A stretch of 27,500 nucleotides of DNA from Mesostigma viride. Lineage: Eukaryota > Streptophyta > Mesostigmatophyceae > Mesostigmatales > Mesostigmataceae. Of the stretch, positions 1 to 12,300 are shown piece by piece. The notes below the pieces were generated by a model, which was not told the origin of the DNA, did no database searches, and was given only the letters and a program-made list of their open reading frames with translations. The first letter of the stretch is position 1, and the number at the start of each line of letters is the position of its first letter. Both the position numbers and the translations under genes were made by a program. The stretch covers positions 7,501-35,000 of the forward strand of contig RPFO01002078.1 in assembly GCA_009746045.1 (NCBI GenBank), written 5' to 3'.

Positions 1-16
1 GTTCATTTTTACTCAG

Positions 17-341
17 GTTCCTAAAATCGTCATTTGGAAAAAAAGTCTTCACTTCCTCGATCCAGGCGCATGCATCCCTGAAGGGACATGGGGAACATTA
101 CATCAACAGCATTCCCTTGGCATTTGAGGGCCTGCAGCTGCTGGTGGTCCTGGCAGTGCCCCGAGAGGAGCTCCGTGGGGCCATCGACGATGCCCGTCGG
201 AAGGGCCTCATCTTCACTATGGTCATCGTAATCAGCATGTTTCTTGTGGGGGGCCTGGCCATTTGCATCTCCACCACCGGCGTGAGCAAGAAGCTTGATT
301 CTCAGGAGAAGGATTTGGACGATGCTGCCGCGGCAAATAAG
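17..341 (+). CDS. PDE gene exon: end of Cache-like sensor and transmembrane helix
   Basis: Opens after the acceptor TTTTACTCAG and closes before GTACGT; phase 1 at the start, phase 0 at the end. It encodes about 108 residues. The first ~60 read like the last strands of a dCache domain (GHGEHYINSIPL followed by GLQLLVVLAVPREEL, the usual strand before the helix). A hydrophobic stretch of about 20 residues (LIFTMVIVISMFLVGGLAI) follows, then a charged juxtamembrane segment. An exon upstream of the window must carry the rest of the sensor. The Cache assignment rests on pattern only. Confidence 0.8.
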
Positions 342-3300
342 GTACGTTTCAACAAGGTACACTTTGTACATCACAGGAGTCAGCTGTGGTAATGAAGGTG
401 GGGCCGATGCTGTGTGCTAGCCCTCATGTACCAGTAGCCATGACATACTTGTATTATTGGCCCCTCCTTGCCGGGCTTTCGCATGCTCAGCTCAGATTGT
501 CTGGAATATCTGACTTAGATAGCCACGATCCTTCCACAGCCAACGCGCGTTTTTATGACGAGATGGACGGATAACCGCTGCAGCTTGGTTGGAAGAGGTT
601 GATGTAGCCGCCATTTTGCATGAGGCCGTTATTGGGTTTGGGGAGACAATTCTGGTCAGTTTCCCAGCCAGGCTTGTGATAGTTTAATGCTTGATACAAA
701 CTTGCAAGCCACTGGGTATTTGTTGTGCCATCGAGATCGTTGACAGGAGATGATTCGCACATGCATTGCCTGGCCTAGATGCACTGGTTTCGTTACATAA
801 ACAGGCATAATTACTGCTGCATTTGCCCTGGCAGAAAAAGGTTTGTTTGGAGAATCGCCACGTGACAGAATACAAGCTCACCTTCAGCACCCACAAAATA
901 TGATCCCACAAATTATGAACCCACCAGGGCGGACTCGTTTTTCACCTGCCCACCATCCTGCGTTTTGCGCAAGGTCAGGTACGGCTAGCCTCTAAATAAG
1001 CAATGGTGTTCCCATGGGCACTGGCAGCCGGGATGTAGCCTGCTTTCTTTGCGTGCTCCGCTCATGGTCACTGTAATAAAGAGACTTGCTACTGTACTTC
1101 CCAGTTTCATGGTTACTAGAGTGTTCCTGCTGAAGTGAAGTAAATAGAGCTCGATGTATTGTTTCTGGAAAGGTGAATTGCAGAACTTAATTCCAGTTGG
1201 ATGATTCGTGATTCTAAACACAGCCTAGATATGCTGCGTTTGAGTTGGGGGTCGGCGCATCCACTCCTCAGTCTGCAACACGAGAGTTCCCTGTGGGCCA
1301 CCGGACCGTTTATCCACAGCGTCATCTACTAAGCAAGACACTCCTTGCAAGAGAGTCCTTACACGATCCCGTGGGCGTGAAAGCACATGTGCGGCCCAGA
1401 TGAGCTCAAACAATGCCAGCCTTTTTGGTTACGTGTTTTAGTTGCTAATTACTTCTTTGTGTGTACACCACAGGTACCAAACTTGGTTGTGCTTTATGGC
1501 GAATCCAGTCGTTATGCCAAAGCATTTCTCTACGGGAACGTGTGTTACCTTGTGGATGCATGGTAGTAAGCGTACATAGGCTGTTTGTACAATATACCAA
1601 GCGTAAGCATCCCATGTAGTGCCACAACCCAGTGTGTCTTCTCTCTAGGCGTGCTCACATGTATCGTTACCACACCTGGCACATGGTTGTCTAAATCTTT
1701 GCAGGCGCTGACGGAACAAGTCCAATCGCTGATGTCATCGGGCGCTTCGGCGTGGCCTGATGTTGACATGGGCACCCCCCTGGAGAAAGCGCGGACGATT
1801 CTTAAGAATCTGAAGCCAGGTCATGTGCTGACGCAGGCTCAACTGCAGCAGCTGCAGGCACTCATTACAGCCGATGACCTGCACAAGCCGCAGTTTCTGG
1901 CCAGCATGCAGGCAGGCGGGTCACGCGGTGTCTTGTCAAGGACGCAGGGCGGCCACGTGCAGGTATGCAGGAGTTCCCTCTGGAGAGGATATCCCGGGCA
2001 TCCATTTGTGTGTGTGTGTGGTGGGAATTACCACAGGCAGAAGGAGCCCTGGTTTGATGGAGAGGCAAAGGGAGAGGCAGAGGGGAGAGGAGGGGAGGGG
2101 AGGGGGAGGGGAGGGGAGAGGGGAGGGGGAGGGGAGGGGAGGGGAGGGGGGGGAGGGGAGGGGAGGGGAGGGGGAGGGGAGGGGAGGGGGGGGGGGAGGG
2201 GGGGGAGGGGGAGGGGGAGGGGAGGGGAGGGGAGAGGGGAGGGGGGGAGGGGGAGGGGAGGGGGAGGGGAGGGGAGGGGGGAGGGAGGGAGGGGAGGGGG
2301 GGGAGGGGAGGGGAGGGGGGGGAGGAGGGAGGGGAGGGGGAGGGGGGGGAGGGGGGAGGGGGAGGGGAGGGGGAGGGGAGGGGGAGGGGAGGGGAGGGGG
2401 GGAGGGGGAGGGGAGGGGGAGGGGGAGGGGGAGTAGTCCCAACTTTTGCTCATGACGTTATGCATTGTGATGGTTCATGCCTGGCCCCACGGCACCAGTT
2501 CCTTTAACCACATGCACTTGTCTCTCGCCAAGGCAACACGTCATTGTTCCTATGTGCCTGTCCTAACTCTGCACGCCCTTCTCATCATTTACAATTTCAT
2601 TGTTTTCAACCGTGCCTTGTGCATGTTGGGCAGCCCTGGCCAAGAGCTTATTTCTTGATTTCCAGCTCGTACTGTTAGATGTCCCCGCTCTATGTTCTAT
2701 ACTTTCTGTCATTCATAGCTGTGTGTTTTAGCCGTGGCCACAAATCAAGCGGGCGGCCTATGACAGGTCCATTTGTTCCCTTCTGCCTGACATTTCTATC
2801 AGACACATAAGCACATGGATAATGCTACACACATGGATTATGTACAAGACGGGCAGCTGGGTCGCATGTCACTGTGCTCACACATAACCACGGATTACTC
2901 GCAATCACCCATTCTACGCAGATGGATACAGAGACGGGCAGCTGGATCGAGATCATCGCGACGGGGCGGCGGCAGTCCATGAGCCTGCGGCACTCACCAC
3001 TCGACCCTGGGCAAGCATCCCAGGTGCCCAGGCATGCACCCGGGACGGGAGGAGACGCCACCCCTGCCAGATCATCGCCGTCCCGAGAGGCAGAGAGAGT
3101 ATCCCCGGAGGACGGGGCACAGCGCGGCGCTGGCCAAAGCCCGAGTTTGCTGGGCCAGCAAGGCCCCAGGGACTCTGCAAGGTCGGTGCCCTCGCTCGCC
3201 CCCCTGGTGGTGGGACCCGAGGGCCTGGGTGACGGTGCCGCGCCGCCAGGTGGCGCTGTCAAGGGCGACCTGCCCAGTTGCCCGGAAGAAAGCGAGGTCC

Positions 3301-6300
3301 TGGTGACCAAGTCCATCCGGCTCACGGTCCAGTTGCTTCCCCCCGTGGACGCGCAGGCGTTCCTGCAACTGCAGCGCATGGCACTGACCGCGGTAGCCAT
3401 GGCATCCAGGTCTCCCAGCTCCCCGCGCGGCATGTTGGAGCTGGCCCAGCCCAGTGCAGGGAGCAGCCCCTCGGAGTCCCCACGGAGGGCATTGTCCGGT
3501 GGCAGCGGAGCCTTCTTTCGGGCGCGAAGGGGGTCCACCAGCAAGCATGCTGAGCGGGGTGCGAGTGGCAACGATGGCAGCAAAAGCAATGATTTCAATG
3601 AAGGCGAAAATGGCAATAAAGGTGGGCATGGCAGCGCAGACGTCACACTGTCAGGGGGTGACGAGGGTAGTATGTCACCGGGCAGTGCCTCGGGTGCCCG
3701 GAGTTGGCAGATCGGCATGCTGCGGAAGCTGGGGTGGTGGGAGTTTGACACGCTGGCGTTGGCCGAGGTGGCGGGTGACCAGCTGGTGCCGCTCGTGGGC
3801 TACTCGCTGTTCCTCCGTATGGGCCTCGTCCGCGAGTTTGGGCTGCCGGAGAACAAGCTGATGAACTTTCTGCATCATGTCTCGCGGTGGGTTCCTGTGA
3901 TGCATGCCAGTGAGCAATATGATGCTAAATGGGTCGGCATATGTGTTGTACCCTGAGTTCGAAAGGCTAATAGGTTCCTGGCACACGGGAATGATGGGGT
4001 CGAGATGGGAATGGCAGGGGGGGTGAGTTGCAATAACGTGTCTGGGATGTCAACGCTTTTCGTCGAGAGGCATCAGGCACGTGCGTTGGTGTCACGCAGA
4101 GGAACACGCAGGCCGCTACCTCGTCCCCTGTCACGTTGCATTTATTTCTCATTAACTTATCATCGTGCATTGGACTTGCTTAACATAGTCCGAGATTCCT
4201 CGGCGCGACGCTCGATGCCGTTCACAAGATACCGGCGCAGCGAAGATGCTTACGGCGCGGCGTCCACACTAGGATTTATGGTACTGAGTAGAACTACACA
4301 GTACAACTGGGTGGCTGTCCAACTTGGAAGGTTCTGGGTTTGCTCCGCACATTGTTCATCATGACCACAACTTAAACTGATGCCTAGGTACCTGCAATGC
4401 TGCTTTTCATCATGACCACAACTTAAACTGATGCCTAGGTACCTGCAATGCTGCTTTTCATCATGACCACAACTTAAACTGATGCCTAGGTACCTGCAAT
4501 GCTGCTTTTCATCATGACCACAACTTAAACTGATGCCTAGGTACCTGCAATGCTGCTTTTCATCATGACCACAACTTAAACTGATGCCTAGGTACCTGCA
4601 ATGCTGCTTTTCATCATGACCACAACTTAAACTGATGCCTAGGTACCTGCAATGCTGCTTTTCATCATGACCACAACTTAAACTGATGCCTAGGTACCTG
4701 CAATGCTGCTTTTCATCATGACCACAACTTAAACTGATGCCTAGGTACCTGCAATGCTGCTTTTCATCATGACCACAACTTAAACTGATGCCTAGGTACC
4801 TGCAATGCTGCTTTTCATCATGACCACAACTTAAACTGATGCCTAGGTACCTGCAATGCTGCTCAAAGCTTTTTCATTTACTGCTAACTGTGCGTACTGG
4901 AAGGGGCATTCAAAGGAGAGCATCCGAATGAGGGCATCAGCTGGAAGATGTCAGCAGCGACGTGGCACATCGCTTACCATTCCCGCGTGGGGCAAGCATG
5001 GAAGCCCATGTCTGCTGAGGGCTCGGAATGTTTGGTTTCTGCTGAACACCCGTCCGGGCTTGGGAGCCGCTCATGCCGCTTGCCGCACGGATGGTTGCAC
5101 ACAGCATCCTTCCGTGGTCATCGCCTCAGCAGCACTCAATCCATTCTTTTTATGCGCATGCATGAGAGGCTGCATGCGCATTGCCACGAACCAGGAAGTA
5201 TGCTACTCTTGTTTTAGTGAATTGGTAAACAGTCCAACAGGCATGGACGTCTGCCGGTTTTGCCCATCCGGCATGCCCAGGACCCAGCATTGCTATATAC
5301 GCTATGCCCAGGACCCAGCATTGCTATATACGCTATGCCCAGGACCCAGCATTGCTGTATACGCTATGCCCAGGACCCAGCATTGCTATATACGCTATGC
5401 CCAGGACCAGGGCTTCATTTGGGTTCGCAATCGCCATTTGTAGGTACAACTTGCGATGAGTGTCATGTTTCCGCATCCCGCCGGTTGGTGCCATATAAGA
5501 AGTGACGCGTGATGAGTGTTATATTTCAGTATCCCGCCGGTTGGTGCCATATAAGAAGGGACGCGTGATGAGTGTTATATTTCAGTACCCCGCCGATTGG
5601 TGCCATATAAGAAGGGACGCGTGATGAGTGTTATATTTCAGTACCCCGCCGATTGGTGCCATATAAGAAGGGACGCGTGATGAGTGTTATATTTCAGTAC
5701 CCCGCCGATTGGTGCCATATAAGAAGGGACGCGTCGTAAACCTAACCCTTGCTTCATCTTGCCTCATAAACATGGAGTTTGTTTTGGGCTCATATAATAG
5801 ATCATCATGATTTGTTCTCATCCGCTACGGGTAGGCACCTCCAATCTCAGATTAATACGCAGACGACAAGGGGGCACCGGCGTAGCCGTCTTCTCACAAT
5901 GCCTGGAAGGCAAGGCATAGGCTCAATTTAGATGCTCAGAGGCTCATAGTGCTCTCTCTAATTTTGTCTGTGCCTGAACTCTGAAGCTGCAGAGGACTGC
6001 AGACTTCTCGCCATGACTAGTCCTATGACTTGCTTTGCTTCGCTTTTGCATGGTTTTGGTATGCATGGGTGCCAAACCTATTTACAGGGGCATGCAGAGC
6101 CACCCCTACCACAACGCGGCGCACATCACCGATGTCTCGGCCAGCCTCTTCCACATCCTCACCCACAGCGGCGTGGGCGTCCACCTGCGCAGCATTGACA
6201 AGCTGGCAGCCATCTGTGCGGCGCTGGTGCATGACTACAAGCACCCGGGTAGGCACACAATCCAAGAACTAAGTAAATGTATATCATCCAAGAACTAGGG

Positions 6301-9300
6301 TATGTATCTAACCCAAGATTTAGGGTATGTGTATAATCCAAGAACTAAGGTATGTGTATAATCCAAGAACTAGGGTATGTATAATTGTATATAATCCAAG
6401 AACTAGGGTATGTATATAACCCAAGAACTAGGGTATGTGTATAATCCAAGAACTAGGGTACGTATATAATCCAAGAACTAGGGTATGTATATAACCCAAG
6501 AACTAGGGGTCGCCACACTGACAGGGCTACTATACTTGTTATTTCACTTGAAGTAATGTTATACTCTTTGATGTGTCGGCCTTTTTTTCGCTTGACATCA
6601 GCGGAGGGTGCTCATTGGCATGAAATGGTACACAGCCTGGCTTAAAGATGCCCAATTAACACAGAAGCATGAGACTTGTGACAAAGAGATGGGAAATTTT
6701 GTTTGGTCCAGGTTGCTGGATAGTCTTACTTAAATTTACTTAGCTAACCCAACTCCTCCTTACTCCAAACCCATGTGGAGTTAAGAATAAGAAAGGATTG
6801 TCGTATTGAACCAACATCGCAAGTGCAATAGTAGACTGACCTAGTCAGTGGATACTAGCCATGAAAAATATGAAGCTCCTGCGTCATTCTTGTAATGGTT
6901 GCCGGCATAAAGAACTGTGGTATAGAGAGGGCAGGCGGTGGAGACGGTGTTCATTAGGCCTGGTCATGCCCCCCATAAGTTCGGTTTCGCGGCTTCGCCC
7001 ACCTCCATCCATCCAGCAAGGGAATATATGCTACATGCTCCCAAGGGAGTCATGTTATAATGTAATTTAATTTAATTTAATGCCCCCCATGTTTTTTATT
7101 ACAGTGTTCATGTGGGGCACGTTACTGTGCAGTTACCTGCTTATCCATTAATGGGGGGCTTGCCCAGGCCTAATCGAACACTGTCTCCACAGCCTGCCTC
7201 CTTTATACCAGAGTTCTCTATGGGTGTTGATTCTGCCATCCGCACGGTGCTTATTAATTGCTGTTTTGATGACTGTTTGTCAGGCATTGCCATCGGGCAC
7301 CACTCCTATGTATGTATTCCTATTCCATGCCCAGCAGATGTGGTGTAACTGCATGTACGTGGCAGGTTTCAAACGTTCATGGCTGAACTTTGACGGCTTT
7401 AAGTTTTTCTCTGCATGCTCTCGTTGCCGTGCGACAGGCGTCAGCAACGACTTTCTGAGCCGAACGCGAGAGGACCTGGCCACTCTTTATAACGACCAGT
7501 CGCCGCTGGAAAACTTCCACCTGGCCGAGGCCTTCCATTTGCTGTACAGCAACGAGCACTGCAACTTTCTTGAGGTGCGATGCCACATGTAGGACGGCGT
7601 GGGGGGTGGAGCGCATGCACATGTAGGACGGCGTGGGGGGTAGAGCGCATGCATGGTGGCCGAACGGATAGATCATGGTGCACAGTCAATATGGAATGAG
7701 ATAAACTTTCAGAGGATAGTAAAGATGTTATTAGTGTAGCATATCACAGTACGGATCACGATGGGCTGTCTTTCCTTCCAGCAAATGCTGCCGGCCTGTG
7801 CATGCATGTGTACGTGTGCATGTGTGTGTTTGTGGCCTGTCTTCCCGCGTCACTGCCGTTGCCTCCCTCGCCGCTGGTGACGACCTCTGTTCCCTCGAAC
7901 ATGTCATCAACATCCCTCTGCTCCTTCGAACATGTCATCAACAACCCTCTGCTCCATCATCGTGCCGGCGCCCTTGGTACCAATTCATGGCAACCTCCTC
8001 CTAGCTCAAGTCTCTTGTCTACCATGGCACCGCTTTTGTTCCCTCAAAGTTTCCAACTGGAAATTTTCATTTGTTGACACAAGGGGGGGGCGCAGCCTAC
8101 CGTTTGTTGCCAAGAACCTCTCACGTGTTGTTGGCTGTATGCACGTTGGCCGCGTGGCATGGTGAGTGCATGCAATGCGCGGCATTTCGGGGCACAGCAG
8201 AGCGCAGTTGTTGGAAGTTGTAGCTTGTTGTTCACGATAAACAGCACCAATGCTTGCACAGGGACACTCAAATGATCCGCCCAAGGCCTGCAATACCATG
8301 GTGGCCACCCCAAGTGACAAGCCCTTGGCAATGTGCAAATGACAAGCCCTCGGCATTTATCCATTGCATGTTTACTACTTGACTGTTGTACACTATGATA
8401 CCATGCAGGTGCTGAGGGAGGAAGACTTTGTGGATCTCCGCCACACGGTGATCGACATGGTGCTGGCGACGGACCTCAAGCGCCACTTTGTGATCCTGGA
8501 CCAGTTCAAGGCGCGCATCTCCCAGAACGCGCCCTGGGATGCCGCCAAGGAGTCAGACCGGATGCTGCTGCTGCAGCTCAGCCTCAAGGTGGCCGACATC
8601 GGGTGAGCGCCATTAAACACAGCTCGGGCCTCACGGACATGACTTGAATTCTCTATACGTAGGCGCACTATATGCGGTAGCGGCTATACCAGTAGTGGCT
8701 GGTAATGGCATACATTTACCAGTGGCTATGTTTGTAGATTTTTAGATACAAACTGTTAGGTTCATCATGAAGTCCGTACTAATATGCTGTTTAGATGAGA
8801 AGGACGTTTGTGATGCTGCATTTGTAATTGCAACGTCCAGATCATTTTCTCTTTGCCGCCACGGTGCCCTACAACACGCTAGCGTTTTTTGACAGTGCAC
8901 CTGACATGCGTAGGCTGACATGCGACCTGCGATCGTTGTAGCCACTTGGAAAATGTTTGTGACCGCTCTGGTTTTGGGGCGCGGTTGGCAATGCCTTGTC
9001 ACGGCAAGCCACCTCACAAGGGTGGTTGCGTGTGCCGTATATGCTTAGGAATGTGTCATGTAGGCTGCACCGGGACTAGTGAATTCGAAGCTGTGCCCTA
9101 GAGTATGAAGTAAGCTATCGTATTGAGTAAGCCTCTCGTCCTGCAACGATCGTGCAGGGAGGTTGTACACATGGAGCTTTGTCACAAGGTGGAGCGCAGA
9201 AGCAACCGCAGCATTCTGTACCCCCACGCCCATCCTCTGCGTGCGTGTCTGCGTTGCAATATCTGCAGGCCGGGCAACTTGCCCTATCCAATAGATCCTG

Positions 9301-12300
9301 AAACGAGCCCTATAACAATCATAGATGGGGATGGGTGGGCTGATCAGCCGCATTCCTGTGGTGGGATGGGGCAGGGCACTACAAGGTTGATTAGTTTATT
9401 AGTCGCGCGCCTATCTGAAGGGGGAACGCGCGGCACTATCAAGGTTGATTAGTAAATTCGTTGCGTGCCTATCTTATGGTGACGAGGGGCACGATAAATT
9501 TGAGTAGGTAATTAGTCGCGTGCCTATCGTGGGAGAACTTATCGTGGGGCACTCGGAGGCTGCAGCTGGGATTGAATGAACCCCATCTAGATATGGCTGC
9601 TCTATGCGGGAGATTGGCCTACTAGCATGGCTCCTACTTCCCCCTGGGGATCATGATTTGGTGATGCTCCTAACTAAACCCCTAAACCCTCATGTGCTGA
9701 CCACGGCTCCCATGATAGCCATGGCTCGGATGCTAATGCTAGCAATCCGGGGTGGGTCAGACGTCTGCAACGTCAGAAACTCAGGGGGGGGGTCCTACGT
9801 CAGTTACCCAGGAGAGTAATCCGACGCCGAAACCGACGTCCAGGGTGGAACCTTGCCAGTGTCAGGTGGCGTGCGTACTGTACCCTAGTATTGACCAATG
9901 AACGACCCAATTCTATTAAGTGAGACAACTGTGGGCGGTTCTCATGCAAACTTGGATGCATAGTCCGCCCCAACTCTAGAGTATGGATCACACTGTATAC
10001 TGCAGCTGCAGAGTCAAGGCCCACGCGGCCGCTTCGCCGTCGGGGGCATCGGATTCGCGTCGGTAACTTGAGGCCGCGAAATAACTTGAGGCCGCGAAAC
10101 GGCGTCGCGACGCGTCAAAAACGCTGGAGGGTGCCGTCTGACCCAACCCCGCTAGCAATTCACAACTATGCCGGCCATCGACCCCATCCCAATCACCACC
10201 GCCTGCACCAGAGTCTGAGCTCATTGCCTCGTGGCCCCTTGACTGGTCTTTGCCTGATGTGCATGTGCAGGCATTCTTCCAAGCCACTGGCCGCCCACGT
10301 TGAGTGGTCGCACCGCGTGACCGAGGAGTTTTATAAACAAGGAGGTAAGGGGGAAGGGGGTCATTTTTCTCAATTCCTGTTCTCAATTCTTGTTCTTTTA
10401 TCTTACTTTGTGTCTGCACGATCCATTAAGCTGTGCAGTAGGTGTAATAGTTGTACGTTTCTGCCGAGTGCTCGTCTAGGACTGTCACCATCTCAATCAC
10501 GTGTTATAAACGGAAGTATAACAAGAAATGCCTGACGTGTACTAAAGCACGTGGTAAGGCTGTTTAATGTGTTTTTCCCAGGCCAGCTGTAACAGCCTAT
10601 GGAATGAACTATTCTACTCCCTTGACCAGGTCGGTGATGCCTCCTGGGCAGCGGGGTGACCCCCGAGTCATGAATCTGGCAGGATGCAGCAGCGAAGTCA
10701 TAGATGTTCGTATTCTCAAATGCCACTGTTCAGAAGCACGCCCAGCAACCGGCATTACCAAGGAGTCGAAGCGCTGTTCCATGTCCATGAGACAGCCAGC
10801 ACAGGCATGGCATTACTGTATATTATAATGACCAGGCATGGCATTACTCTATGTTATAGTGACCATGATATCCGTGAGCCACCAGCACAGGCATGGCATT
10901 ACTGTATATTATAATGACCAGGCATGGCATTACTCTATGTTATAGTGACCATGATATCCGTGAGCCAGCCAGCGTGGGCCTGAGACCTGTCAAGGAATAG
11001 AAGCGCCGTTTTGCATGTCCGAAATTGTAAGGCTGCAGCAATTCAAGGATATGCAGCGCCAAAGTGCAGCACAGGAATGGCAAGCGTAGGATAGGTTGCG
11101 AGGCTGCTCCAACACATTAGTCAGGTTACCTAGTAGTTGGGGGTTGCTTCGTTGGTGTACTCATTGATCGCTAAGCCCCCAAATCATGATCCGCGCAAAA
11201 CCCCAATCAGCGCATGGTGATGCTGTCAGCGCCATTTATCTCCATCCTCCCATGAGCGTATTAGTGGGTGCCACGCTGCATCCCACACATCATACGACAT
11301 GATAATGCTTGGTCTTCCTGGTTGGCATTCCCTTGCACACAAGCACAATTGCACAAGCACACAAGCACACAAGCACACAAGCACACAAGCACACAAGCAC
11401 ACAAGCACACAAGCACACAAGCACACAAGCACACAAGCACACAAGCACAAAAGCACACAAGCACAATTGCACAATTGCACAAGCACACAAGCACACAAGC
11501 ACACAAGTGCACCATTGCAGCATTGCACGAGCACAGGGTGCGCCATGCCTAAGCGGATCATGGCATGTTCCCGCCCCTGCTACCCATCTGCATCCTTTGC
11601 ATGCAGACCTGGAACGAGCGGCCAAGCTAGTTGTGTCCCCCTTCATGGACCGGCTCAACAACAACGTGCCGCGGTCGCAGGTGCGTGGCTTGATTGGGCT
11701 GGGTATAGCTGTGGTCGATAGAGATAGAGCGGGGGGCGGGGCTGGATGTCTCCCCCTTCATATTGTTGAACCGGTTAAATAACGGTCACACTGCGCTGTA
11801 CGATTACACTGCGTTGAATAACAATGTGCTGCGCACTCCCAGGCACGTGATGTATACCTCCCCACATTGCTCGACCATTGCACTCATGCGTACGGGCCGC
11901 GCCTGTGTTGCTTCCCCATGCGTGGCTCACTCCTATGTCAGCGTGGCTCACTCCTATCTACGCGTGGCTCACTCCTGTGTCAGCATGGCTCACTCCTATC
12001 TACGCGTGGCTCACTCCTATGTCAGCATGGCTCACTCCTATCTACGCGTGGCTCACTCCTATGTCAGCGTGGCTCACTCCTATTTATGTGTGGCTCACGA
12101 GTCAGCGTGTGTATCAAGCCCTTGCCTGGACTGTGCTGAACGCCCTATCAAATCTTGTCATCACGGCGTCCCTCCTATACGAATGAACAGCTAGCGTACC
12201 AAGGCGCCTTAGGTGGTGTAGAATGAAGGTGCAAGCAGCCAGCATGCAGGGTGCATGCATGCCTGCTATGCTGCAGTCCCTCGCCGCCGACCGTCTTGTC

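Larger units (their letters stand above)
3887..6087 (+). other. Intron, 2.2 kb, holding three unrelated tandem arrays
   Basis: Joins two exons that together give the PDE segment ending in the YHN motif. It contains the 51-bp, 31-bp and 56-bp arrays listed separately. Segments 3887-4350, 4863-5272 and 5735-6087 are unique, with no protein-like ORF that I can support. Confidence 0.75.
10345..11606 (+). other. Intron with 86-bp duplication and 8-bp satellite
   Basis: Contains the two arrays listed at 10796-10967 and 11336-11515. The remainder is unique, without supported genes. Acceptor is TTTGCATGCAG. Confidence 0.7.

Noticed and set aside
1936-2465. Pro/Ser/Leu-rich ORFs on - and Gly/Arg/Glu ORFs on + across the polypurine tract
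   Set aside because: They come from composition alone and lie in an intron; the only real coding part is 1705-1962.
4352-5734. Possible CRISPR-like array from the regularly spaced repeats
   Set aside because: The units are head-to-tail with no unique spacers, in a spliced eukaryotic gene.
5741-5752. Telomere-like AAACCTAACCC
   Set aside because: Single occurrence, not an array of the algal telomere unit.
11336-11561. Cys/Leu/Val-rich or His/Lys-rich repeat proteins
   Set aside because: 8-bp satellite inside an intron; open frames follow from the repeat.
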